In this document: positions 11,601-22,264 of the stretch, in pieces
How positions within the stretch are numbered: the first letter of the stretch is position 1
Layout of the letters: each line of letters opens with the position of its first letter
Assembly: GCA_016271365.2 (NCBI GenBank)
Contig: CM057449.1
Location: 1,567,690,501-1,567,754,500, forward strand
Length of the DNA stretch: 64,000 bases
Source of the DNA: Neoceratodus forsteri
Taxonomy: Eukaryota; Chordata; Ceratodontiformes; Ceratodontidae
Direction: 5' to 3'
Program-made: the position numbers and the translations under genes
Notes under the pieces: model-generated
What the model was told of the DNA's origin: nothing
The model's input: the letters and a program-made list of their open reading frames with translations, nothing else
Database searches by the model: none

Positions 11601-12141
11601 TGTAAAAGGTAGGGGTGCTGAAGATAAGAAGGGTACTTGTTGTGGTATAAAGGGCTCATATTCCAAACCAGGTTTTTATGTACAGGAATACAGTAAATGT
11701 ACATTTATGATGACTGTAGTTATACAGTATTAAGGATCCAATTATACCATATCAGAATAATATATAATATTAAGGACTCAGCTCATGTATATCAGTGCCA
11801 ACTTGTTTTTCAAAATTAAATAAGTAAGCCATACTGATAAGTTATCCAGTCAGAAAGCACAAAAACCCCATTCAGATGTACACAGAACAGCAATGCAATT
11901 TAATGAAGAGAGGTAAAATTGTACTATATTGACAATGTTAACTCTAAAATATACAAAGAATGGTTTACAAATGATATTCAAGGTCATAAGAAAGATACTT
12001 TTACCTAGTTTTTTTACTATAGTCATGTAAATGGAATATCATTCAGGTAATAATAGTCTATGAAGTAACAGAGAATGTTCAGAATGGGAGTTCCATACCA
12101 TTTGAATAAAATACATGGCATTCTTTATAAGCTTAGTTAAA
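11601..12141. other. No gene recognised
   Basis: AT-rich sequence with no protein-family frame. Its right edge is the TTAA duplication of the T2 MITE. Confidence 0.4.
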
Positions 12142-12581
12142 GGAGAACTGCATTGATTCTGAATCACTTTTATCTGTAGAAGATGTTTTTCATATAGTGG
12201 GTACCATTCTGTTATTGCCCCATCTTTACTCCATCTTTGTGTTTTTGCCCTATCTTTACTGGCCTTTTAGTTAATGCAATGGATGTTTATGAATTATACA
12301 ACACTGCTGCTAAGTGCCATTTTAGAATTGCATGATGTAATATATGTCTCCATGAACCTCAGAATTCTAAATTCATGCATCGTACCAACAGTGTAATTCC
12401 TTAACAAGGACATAAACTACATCATACTGTTCTAAAATGCTCTTAACCAAGTGTGTGAATCAGAAACACTCACTGAATTTACCAAAAGGCCAGTTAAGTT
12501 AAAACAGTAACGGAATATGAACTGGTATCTAAAAAGAACTTCTACAAAAATGTATATTTACTGATTCAAGGCAGTTCTCCT
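12142..12581. mobile_element. T2-family (Kolobok-type) fold-back MITE
   Basis: TTAA at 12138-12141 is followed by AGGAGAACTGC. The right end is the inverted complement GCAGTTCTCCT at 12571-12581, followed by TTGA, a one-base variant of the TTAA duplication. The terminal string TTAAAGGAG fits the TTAAAGGRR signature described for Xenopus T2 MITEs. The arms stay similar inward (ACTGGCCTTTT, GCATTTTAGAA, ATTTTAGAATT-type blocks), making a palindrome of 440 bp. Confidence 0.8.
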
Positions 12582-12589
12582 TTGAGATA

Positions 12590-15112
12590 TTAACAGCCCA
12601 GTAAGCATTTTCTACTATACAAACTGTAAACAAACATTAAACTCCAATATGTAGATTCCAGATCCATGCAATAACCAGGAATACACTGACCAAGTCTTTA
12701 AATGCTTATATTCGTCTTTTATCCTTAAAAAAGACACAATTTATTCACACTGCTTACAGCCTCAGATCAGGAATAAACAGAAATCAAATCCTGCTGCTTA
12801 AGCCTCAAACCCAAAAAAGAAACCATGAAGAATGCAGGACTTTCAGAAGGGACTCCATTACAAATGATCTTGCCTCAATGGTTATTTTCCCTAATAAAAT
12901 TAAATTGAACTGAAGTCTATGACTATAGACAGACAGTGACAACCCCTCCCCATCTGCCTAAACAAAACACAGGATGTCACCAATTAAAAGTAAAGCCTCA
13001 TCTCCCCTCTCCAGATGTGCAATAAAGAGTTTTGAGACACCCCAGCCTTTAGATCTACTGCAGGCAGACAGTAAGGGAGCCAGAACTTTGGATGCACACC
13101 TAAGAAGAGTTGACAGGGAAGACAAAGAGTTTTATGCAGACCAGTGCAGGGGTATGGGACTAGGAAAGGGGGATTCCACTGGATGCAAAGAGTGTTTCAG
13201 CACTGGTGAATGAGTAGGTGAGGGGCAATGAACCACCAGGGTACAGAGCCAAAAGAAGGCAAGATGATTATACTCCCTTAGCACCCCAGAAACAGGCATA
13301 CAGGTACAGTGCTGGTAATGAAAGAGGGGGGACTTCCAGTGGCAGCAATGGCTAACATGGGCTCACTGTATGGTATAACCCCGTGTGTATCTGGCGCTAT
13401 GCCATGTTGTTACTTCCTGGGGTCTATACTAGGATGATAGCAGGCAAAACCTCATTTGAGAGGGAAAAGTAGAGTACTCTGGGAAAATACAATTTATACC
13501 TCCTAACACTGCATAGACTTGGTTTGCATTGCGTCTTAGTAGCTGAGGGGGCTCCCCCTCTAAGTGTCACTTCTGTGGTTCTGTGTATGATCTCAAGGTG
13601 AGAAAGCACAACAGAGCAGCTGTTGGTGCACAGTTTTGGGCCTCCATGCTCTCACACAGAAAATGGGCTTCCTGGTACCATCTAATGCAGGCTGCATTTT
13701 TTTTTCTCCTGCATTACAGCCTGATGTTTTTGGTAACTTGTACTACAAATCCTTAGTCTGTGGGGAACCTTTCTATATTTGTATGTGTTTTCATATGATG
13801 CCAATCTTTGTAAATATGTTTTTTTTAACTCTTCTTTATTAAATAAGGGAAAGATTGGAGAACATTGCATCACACACTGCATAAAATCACAGTTCATACA
13901 TACACAACGTTCTTAAACAATGATGACTTTATCTCATGATACCTAGAAGAGAAGAACATGCTTTAGAAACTTTGCCCCTCACAATTAGTAGCCTGCACTG
14001 TGATTAGTACAGTAACTCTCCCTATCCATTACATCTTCAGGTGGATTAAACTTCCTCTCCTGTAGTATTTATACCATGAACTTGAGTTAAAAACCACCAA
14101 GGGTAAAAATATTTCTACTATAACACTACAACAAAACAGTGTCAACAGTGGAATGACTGTGGGGCTACACCATTTCAATTCTGCATAAACATCCTTAAAA
14201 TATGGTTCATCTTGAGCCACAAGCAAGCTGCAATCTGTTCCATTCTCTTGATATTGTCCATTCTGGCAGACCAGGAGTCATGGGGGGATGCCTACAAACA
14301 ATTGGCACTGATTTCTTTCATTGCTGCAATACACAGAAATCTAAATGGTCTATGTTGTTGGGAGTTCCCCACCCCCTCCACCTTGACCCCTACAAGTGTG
14401 TGTTTAAATTCAAGGGGGATGTGTAGTCCCCATTATAATTGTGTTCTAACAGTTTTTGATATTCTTGCTCTCCATAACTATAACTGTAAAACACTGAGTA
14501 TGCTAGTGTTGTCAGACCCGTAGGATTCATTTAAAAATATGTTTCACCTACCAGCCCAGTAGCATGGAGGTCTGAAGCACCAGCCTCACCAGTCACCATG
14601 CTGGCAACCCAGGGTCAGGAGTGACCTTGGCCACAAGGGGTTGGCTGGGGAGAGGAGGATCAAACATCCCAGGACTGCTCTCCTCCCTTGGGGAGGAAAG
14701 GGTCTCAGTGACTGGTGCTAGCCTGGTTCCTAGTGGAGGATGGGGGTTGGCACACTAATGCTGCAGAATGGGGTGGAGGCAGGACATACACCTGGGACAT
14801 GGCACACAAGAGCATGCACAGCATCACCACAGGCATCATTGTGCACCCTTCCTCTGTGGGGAAAGAGAAATAGAGGAGGAAAAAAGCACCGGAGGCTGGA
14901 TGATGGTGGGTGCTCACAGGTCCTGGTCCCACCCAGCTGGGCTGCCAGCCCAAACTGGATCTATGCTTTGGTGGGGGCCTGGCCCCCCATGATCTTGCCA
15001 GGGGGCAATCCTTGGGGGAAAAAGACTGTCAAGTCAGGTGGACATCAGGGAATGGGACTGGGTTCCTCCTGAATGAGGGTCAAACAGGCAGGGAGAAAAA
15101 AATCAAGGAAAA

Positions 15113-15116
<4 letters not shown>
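12590..15116. other. About 2.5 kb with no recognised feature
   Basis: Several short frames exist (for example 12974-13213 on plus and 14029-14226 on minus) but none shows a known motif, and codon context does not support them. The 14530-15100 part is GC-richer than its surroundings. Confidence 0.35.

Positions 15117-15188
<72 letters not shown>
15117..15188. repeat. (TA)n microsatellite, 72 bp
   Basis: Uninterrupted TA units run directly into the left terminus of the Tigger element. Tigger inserts at TA, so the tract may be target sequence or may have grown from the TA duplication. Confidence 0.95.
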
Positions 15189-15191
<3 letters not shown>

Positions 15192-15528
15192 TGTACTCCA
15201 CTTAAACCATCCCCTGATTTCATAGACAATCAGTTTGCATGGACAAAAAACACTAGCCAAAACCACAGTGCATACATTCCAATGCTATTGCTACCTGTTA
15301 AAGTGAACATTACCCGCCGTGTGCAGCGGACAGAAAGTGATGTCTAACAGGTCACCATTGTGCTTTTAAATGAGGTGCTACATTCTTAAATGGTCATGCA
15401 AATCACCTGTATCAACTTGTTATCAGCTTGTTAAATTGAACGTAACCTGCTTAGCACCTCACTCTCTGTTTCTGTTCACTGTGTGCGGTGAATTTCACTC
15501 TAGTTGCAATTTCTTTTGTTTCCACGCC

Positions 15529-16401
15529 ATGTCTATTAAGCGAGCAGCTCTAACCTTAGCTTGGAAAGCTGAAATTCTAAAGCAGATTGAAGAAATGCCA
15601 CCCATGAGTATCCGTGATCTAGCTGCTCATCTTTCAATCCCTAAGTCCACACTGTCTGACATTATGAAATCAAAAGACATCATCCTCACTGACTGGCATG
15701 GCAATCAAAACCCCCAATGGAAATGCAAATGTAAGGGGAAAGACAGTGAGGTGGAGGAGGCTTTGCTCCCCTGGTATACATCAGTTCGAGACCGGAAGGC
15801 TATGATCGGTGGCCCGCTCTTGCTTCAAAAGGCCAAGCAGATTGCAGAAGGGCTGAGTAAGCAGGATTTTAATCCACAGAAGGCTGGCTACAATACTTGA
15901 AGTCAAGGCACAAGATATGTTACAGGAGAGCACATGGTGAAAAGCTAGATGCTGACATCCCCTCTGCTAACTCCTGGATTACTGATGTGCTCACAGACAT
16001 TCCGATCAGTTACAGCATGAAAAACATCTTCAATTTAGATGATACCGGCCTTTACTTTCGTTGTGTGGGAAGCAGGACCCTTACCTTCTGATCTGACCTG
16101 TCACATGATCAAAAGAAAGCAAAGGAGAGAATATCCGTGATGGTCTGCTGCAATATGGATGGGTCTGAAAAGAAGCAGCTTCTAGTGATAGGCAAATTTG
16201 CCCAGCCTAGGTGCTTTAAGGGTGTTGCGCATCTGCCAGTTTACTGCAGAAGCAATTGCACAGTGTGGATGACTGGGGAAATCTTTACTGAATGGTTGCA
16301 TCAATGGGACAGGCGCCTCAGAGGCAAAAAGATTGCCGTCCTTCTTGACAACTTCTTCAGTCATCCCTTTGTCCAAGGACTGCATAACATTAAGTTAATA
16401 T
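15529..16401 (+). pseudogene. Tigger transposase, N-terminal part (CENP-B HTH and start of DDE domain)
   Basis: The Met at 15529 is chosen because MSIKRAALTLAWKAEILKQI starts like pogo/CENP-B family proteins. The first helix-turn-helix (LAAHLSIPKSTLSDIMKSKD) is followed by the CENP-B-type second HTH (WYTSVRDRKAMIGGPLLLQK). A frameshift near 15890 moves the reading to SRHKICYRRAHGEKLDAD. The DDE domain begins at IFNLDDTGLYF (first Asp, about 16036). A TGA at 16090 interrupts it, and VMVCCNMDGSEKKQLLVIGK continues to the second catalytic Asp in VLLDNFF (16347-16349). The frame reaches HNIKLI and is then cut by the LINE. Tigger transposases cut and paste DNA at TA sites; this copy is inactive. 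Confidence 0.88.
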
Positions 16402-16413
16402 GCACCCTGAAAC

Positions 16414-16466
16414 TTGTGCTCCTCCTCCTGCTGCTGTCAGGGACTGTACACCCTAACCCCGGACCA
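16414..16466 (+). other. 2A-like motif after a leucine run at the start of the LINE ORF
   Basis: Codons read LVLLLLLLSGTVHPNPGP. The final NPGP is the invariant core of 2A ribosome-skipping peptides (consensus D-V-E-x-N-P-G-P). The D and E positions are T and H here. Related Leu-rich plus NPGP N-termini are known in CR1/L2-superfamily LINEs of animals. Whether this copy ever skipped cannot be judged from sequence. Confidence 0.65.
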
Positions 16467-19400
16467 AACACCTCTAACCAAAACAAACCAGCAGGCACTC
16501 TCTCAATCATGTGCATGAACATCTGCAGTTTACTTCCGAAGCTTAATGCACTGCAAGCCTTTACTACCCAACACAACCCGGATATTCTGTCAGTAGTTGA
16601 AACTTGGCTCACCCCAAAGATTCCTGACCAGGCAATCACCCTTCCTGGCTACAATGTCTTCCGGGTTGATCATAAGTCCAAACGAGGTGGAGGGTGTGCC
16701 TTATACAGTATGTGAAAGACACTTTCCGAGGACACCCCATTGATTCCAATCTTCCAGCAACATCTGCTCAGATTCTTCCCATCAGACTCCTGTTAGGCAC
16801 CCACAATAAGGCCCTCACAGTTGTCACTGTTTACATACCTCCTAAAGAACAGGGAACTGGTCTAACCGCTGTCCTTGACTTTGTCAAATCCCACCCATCG
16901 GACTCCGAAATCATCCTTCTTGGTGACTTTAACATTAATTGGCTCTCAGCTGAAGGTAGGTCATTTAAGGACTCCATTATATCAGCTAACCTGACTCAAA
17001 TGGTTGACTATGCAACCAGAAAGAACTACAGAACTGGGACCTGCACCCTACTCGACTGGATCCTAACCAACCACCCTCGGATCACGAAAACCTCAGTCCT
17101 CCCTGACTCACTCAGTGACCACTCTCCCATCAGCTGTACCTGGTCAAACAAATTCTATAAGCCCCCTCCAAAAATCATCACCAGCAGAGTCCTACCCCAT
17201 GGTCAGCTACCCCACCTCAAATCGCACCTCAGTCTGCAGGACTGGTCCTCCATCTTCAAGGCAACAGATACTAATACTGCACTGGAGCAATTTATTGACA
17301 TTTTCAATGAAGCCTGTAATAAATTTGCCCCCCTCAAAAAGCATAAAGTTAAATCGCTCAGTGACCCTTGGCTGTCAGGAGACCTCCTAAAAAAACTTAA
17401 ATCCAGGGACCACCTCTGGGAACTGGCTAGAAACTCCGGTAAGCAACTCGACATCCAGAATTATAAACGGGCACGGAACAACTGCACCAAATCCATTCGG
17501 CAACAGAAATCTGACTACTATAAAAATGCCCTCACTAACTCCTGGGAAATGGGAGGGATTTCTGGAAAAACATTAAAGATGTCACTGGAAAGCAGTCAAA
17601 ATCTTCGCCGAACATACTCAACATAATTGGGCACACTACACTCTTCTCTAAAACTATTGCAAACACTTTAACATCGCTTTCACTGACCTTAGAAGTGTTC
17701 TCCCCTCCGACTTCTTCCAAGATGTGTCAACTCTCATCCCCCCCAACTCCTCCACCCATGCCTGTCACCCACCTTTCTACTTTAAAGCACTAAAGAAACA
17801 TCAAGTCCGAAACTACATTGCCAAAGCCATCAGCAAATCTAGAACAAGCAATGACACACTTGACCTCAAGCTACTGGCCCTAACGCTTGACGAGGTACTT
17901 GAGCCCCTCACCAAGATCTTTAATCTTTCTCTTTCCTCTAGCCAATTCCCAGACAAATGGAAAATGGCCACTGTTACCCCAATTTACAAAAGTGGTGATA
18001 AGGCTGACCATGCGAACTTCCTCCCTATCTCCATTCTGCCTCCCTTATCGAAGGCACTGGAACGTATACAGTAGTAGTGAACCAACTTACCAAGCATCTG
18101 GACAATTATAATATTCTCTGTAAACAGCAACATGGCTTTAGAAAAGGTCATAGTACATCCTCTGCCTTACTCGAATTCACCAGCTCCATTCACAGCTCCC
18201 TTGACAATGGACAACTAACTGGTGCTATTTTCATCGACCTAACCAAAGCCTTCGATACTGTCCACCACTCCCTCCTGCTAAGCCAACTAAAAAATGCTGG
18301 TCTCTCCAATGATTCAATCTCTTGGTTCAAAAGCTATCTTGAAAACTGCACCCAGCGTGTAAAAATTGGAGATGTGCACTCTGATTCCAGACCTGTCCTC
18401 TCTGGTGTCCCCCAGGGTTCAATACTGGGCCCCCTACTCTTCAGCCTGTTCCTTAACACCCTGCTGGACTCCTGCACTGAACATATCACCCTGTATGCCG
18501 ATGATGCAGTAATCCTTGCCACACACCAGGACCCAAAGAAATTGCAAGAAAATCTCCAACTCGGCTTCTCCTTGGTTGAGAATTGGCTCACAAAGCAAAC
18601 TGATCCTTAATCAAAAAAAACAAAGGCCATGATCTTCAGCAGCTCCCATAATAAACATAAGCACTTCCAACTCTCTGTTATCACCAGACAAGGTGCTGCA
18701 CTGGAACAGGTCAAAAACTATAAATACCTTGGGATGACCCTTGATCCTCACCTCTCCTACACTGCCCACATCGACAATGTCGCCAAAGCCGCTAACTCCC
18801 GGTTAAGCCTGCTATTCCATCATAGGAAACACCTGACACCTGAAGCCCTCTCTGTCCAGAGCTCCATCATATCCAACATTGATTGTGGCATTATCATTTA
18901 CGGCTCTGCTACAACCACCGCTCTCAAACGTGTATCCACTGCCCTCCACAAGGCCTGTCGACTTGTCACTGGCTCCCAACGCCTAACTCACACCTGTGAC
19001 CTCTATTCTCAAACTGGATGGTTGGATCTTGCCAATCAAATAAAACACCAAACTTGTATTACTACTAAGATAATCTTGCTGGGCCTTGCCCCCCCCCTGG
19101 AGTCTGTGCCCTCATACAACCGAGAATCCACACCCAACATACCAAGGGATCGAAACCTCAGCTTCTGCAAGTCCCGCATTGCCGCACAACACAAGGCCAA
19201 AGATCCTTTGCTTACCGGGCCACTAGTTGGTACAACGGTCTTCCCAGCGACATCTCATCTTCACCATCGCTCAGCAATTTTAAGACTCGTCTCCGCCTAA
19301 CACTGACTGCCTCCAACCTCTGTGACTGTTGTGGCTAAACATGTATTTTGGTTCCTTAGCTGAAGATGCCCTTTTGGATCCACATCTACTCCTGCACTTT

Positions 19401-19692
19401 GCCAGCACCTCCCCTCCTATCTTCATCTCCCCTGCTGGCCCATGACAAATGCCACCTGGCTGCACTACCTCTATTCTTATTCGCCTTCCACCTCTCCTCT
19501 CTCTGTCCCCCCCAACCTACTTCCCCTTTTCTCCCATCCACTTAGTCTCCCTGATTTCACCCTCCTCCTTTCCCTTCACTTCCCCAAAGTTTCACCTTAT
19601 TGTTCTTTTTTCATCTACAAGACTGTTTTTTTTTTAATTTTATAAACTGTTATCTTTGCTTATGATTGTCTCAATTGTACCAATGAAGTGGA

Positions 19693-19722
19693 ACCTTTGT
19701 AAAAGAGCCTCGGCTCAAAGGT
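19693..19722 (+). promoter_or_regulatory. L2-like 3'-end hairpin
   Basis: ACCTTT pairs with AAAGGT and GAGC with GCTC around a CTCG loop, with a one-sided bulge (GTAAAA). It lies about 20 bases before the A-rich tail. A stem-loop at this place is known as the RT recognition site in L2-clade LINEs such as eel UnaL2. Confidence 0.7.
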
Positions 19723-19755
19723 ATTTGTAATCCTAGAACAAATAAATAAAAATAT

Positions 19756-20427
19756 TTTTGCCCACCCGACACTACATCGATCATACAGCTGTTAGATCAA
19801 GGGATCATTTACTCCATGAAGCGGCATTACATCAAGGGAATGTGGACTATGGTGCTGGCAGAAATGGACAACGGTGTTGAACTGACTGCCACATTATGCG
19901 TCAAGTGCATAACAATTCTCGATGCTATCAGACTGCTCAAAATGGCATGGGACAATGTTTCCCCACAGACAATTATAAATTGCTTTAGAAAAGAGGGGTT
20001 CTACACACTTGAAAATCCAGCTATTGAACTGCCAGATCCAGACACAGAAACAGAAATTACTACGCCAGAGGGAAAGAGTGAAGATGAATTTGTGAACATG
20101 TGTCATCTCGGAGATGCTGATCCTGAGCCAGAAAGTGAAGATGACATGGAACATGTTGTGAATGACCTTCACCCTACTGTCTCTGACAGTGAGAAACCAG
20201 AACATTCCCAGGACATAGAAGCCACTGATGACAACCCCAACGGCCAAGTCTCTTGCTCCGAAGTACGATCCGCTCTTCTGACTCTGCGCAGAGCAATGGA
20301 GCAAAGAGAGGACATTACTCCTGATTGGCGGCTGATCAAACAGACAGAGCATGATTGGTTTAAGTACACAGTGCTGCAGACAAAGCAAATGAAGATCACG
20401 CTTTACCTGAAGACAGAAACAAAGTGA
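19756..20427 (+). pseudogene. Tigger transposase, C-terminal part
   Basis: After the LINE the reading resumes with CPPDTTSIIQLLDQGIIYSM, the family's PPNTTS-QPLDQGI block, which holds the third catalytic acidic residue (Asp at 19795-19797). One extra C just after the junction shifts the frame relative to the upstream part. The remainder reads KRHYIKGMW, then LLKMAWDNVSPQTIINCFRK, the usual helical C-terminal block, followed by an acidic stretch. It stops with TGA at 20425-20427. Confidence 0.88.
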
Positions 20428-20693
20428 AAAAACAAACTAAAGAGAGCTAATCACTAAAGCACCCAAAGCACTGCACTGTGTGTCTTTTAAATCTTTTAAA
20501 ACCAGTAAATAAAAGTTGTTTTATACACTGCAACATAATGACACCAAGCACTTAGAAACTAAAATAACATACAATACTGTACTAAAAATGAATACAGTAT
20601 AAACAGCTGCCCCCCTTCCCCCATGCTGTCCAAGTATAAGCCACATGCCACATGTCACAAACACAAAAAAAGTAAACAATGTCTGTCAAGGAC

Positions 20694-20746
20694 GCTGCTT
20701 TAAACGGACAAAAAATGACCGGACAAATGAGTCCGTTTTAAGCAGC
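20694..20746. repeat. Hairpin inside the Tigger right end
   Basis: GCTGCTTTAAACGGAC and GTCCGTTTTAAGCAGC form arms with 15 of 16 positions paired around a 21-base loop. The outer arm is part of the terminal inverted repeat, so the terminal repeat is copied in reverse just inside the element. Confidence 0.85.
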
Positions 20747-20754
20747 TTGCACTG

Positions 20755-22264
20755 TGTATCTTTCATCTAAATTAAACCATCCTAGTGTGCAAAATTCTGA
20801 ATAAATAAAATGTATTACTTATGTTTTGTTTTCATAAATATTCCCACCTATCTATGAAAAGGTTGCAAAAAATTAAACACTAATGATCCGAGCCAATCCA
20901 TCATGTATTCAAACATTTCCCTACAAAGTCTTTCCTATCCAGTCAGGGAACAAATGGCTATCTTTATTTAAAACCTTCACACTCCAACTCACAACTATGA
21001 TTAAAAGCAGCTGAAGCCATCCTAAAGTTTTCTAACACTTTTCTCAGCGGGGTGTTATCGCTCCCTTAATCTTGTTTTTGAACTGGATAATAACAAGATT
21101 TTTTACCCTTAGAATACAAACATGCCTGGTGTAGCCTGACTTTTGGAAAAATGCTCACTGGATTTTCTCTGCATTGCAGTTCACAACATTTATATGCAAC
21201 TTTTGTAAATAAAATGGGGTTTTTTTGTGCAAACAAATATGAACCCATACTGAAAACGACAGCGTCTCTCTCCTTGGGGAAAAGGAACACTTTTTTCACA
21301 GTTTGTGTGTGCCTTTTATTCCTTTTCTCAGAAGAGGGAGATGCTGCCCAATCATTACTGAGAATGCTTACAGAATGTATTGAAAAATGTAATGCTAGCT
21401 CACACCAGTGTTGTCTGTCTGTGCGTGCAGTTTTCAATACATTTTCTAATCATTCTCACAGTTTAAGTGTGTCGGTCTTTTGCTTTTTTTTCTTGTGCTA
21501 GCCTTAACTGTTTTGGTGGCACCCAACTCCAATCTGAGTGTGTCTTTGTGTGCTTTTTTTGTTAATGTTCTCGGAACCTTGGTTGGGAGCCCATGTGCAC
21601 CATCACTTTGCAGCAGGTGGGCTCATTTGTATCAGAACCTGTAGAACCTGCACATCTTTAACATTACCCGGCAGCGATACATTGAGCAGGGCCACCAGTA
21701 ATGGTCTGGCATCTCAGTGAAAAAAAACAAGAGCAAGATGACATCAACCCCCCTTTACCTGAATGGGACCCACTTACTTAGAAGAGTCAGCTGTGCTATC
21801 AGATGGAGTCCTAATGCAGCAGCTCACAGCGATCTAGATCCTGATCTGGAGAGCGCCTGTCACGGTCTACACCCACTATTGCACCACACATCTCAAAAGC
21901 AGTGCCCCACTAAACTGTCTGGCACTTAAACCTCCCACCAGCTGACTCTCCAGCCAATAGGTGTACAGGAGCCTCCACCTCTGACTTTCTAACCAATCAA
22001 ACAGTTTAGCGAGCAGAGCTGGAGGGGCACTTGACCACCCCCACCCTGACTGCAGCTCCACTTCTGGAGCGAGTTCTGTATTCTTAGACTGGTGCTTGAA
22101 CTACACAAAAGGCAGACCATGGCAGCTTCAAAATGGCTGGTAAAAGTGAGGACATGGTAGCACCCTGAGCACCCAGCTACCAACACCTCTGCACCACTTG
22201 TCTTCCTCTTCCAGCTCAAGTACCTGAAGAAAGTCTTACTGTATCTCCATTCTTGACCTCCTAG
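20755..22264. other. About 1.5 kb with no recognised gene
   Basis: Short frames here carry no family motifs. Two CCAAT-type strings occur near 21952 and 21992, but nothing around them supports a promoter. Confidence 0.35.

Larger units (their letters stand above)
16402..19750 (+). mobile_element. L2-like non-LTR retrotransposon inserted in Tigger
   Basis: The insertion lies between two copies of AATAT (16397-16401 and 19751-19755), a 5-bp target duplication. The uninterrupted transposase reading across the site supports these limits. Frames give a Leu-rich segment plus an NPGP motif, an apurinic-type endonuclease (GDFNINW near 16922, LSDHSPIS near 17112), an RT (YKSGDKAD, KQQHGFRKGHST, FIDLTKAFDTVHH, SGVPQGSILGPLLFS, YADD at 18494-18505) and a C-terminal region to about 19300. 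A 3' UTR with a hairpin ends in an AAATAAATAAA-type tail. Frameshifts near 16708, 17560, 18070, 18610 and 19250 inactivate it. Confidence 0.85.
15189..20754 (+). mobile_element. Tigger-type (pogo) DNA transposon, split by an L2-like LINE
   Basis: The left terminus is CAGTGTACTCCACTTAAA at 15189. The right terminus, read inverted from 20754, is CAGTGCAAGCTGCTTAAA, so the ends match at CAGTG and TTAAA. The left flank is TA and the right flank is TG, a one-base variant of the TA duplication. The transposase is in two pieces at 15529-16401 and 19756-20427. Without the 3.35 kb insertion the element would be about 2.2 kb, a normal Tigger size. A hairpin at 20694-20746 sits inside the right end. Confidence 0.85.

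Noticed and set aside
15045..15347. Frames with Tyr-Ile repeats over 15117-15188
   Set aside because: Translation of the TA microsatellite.
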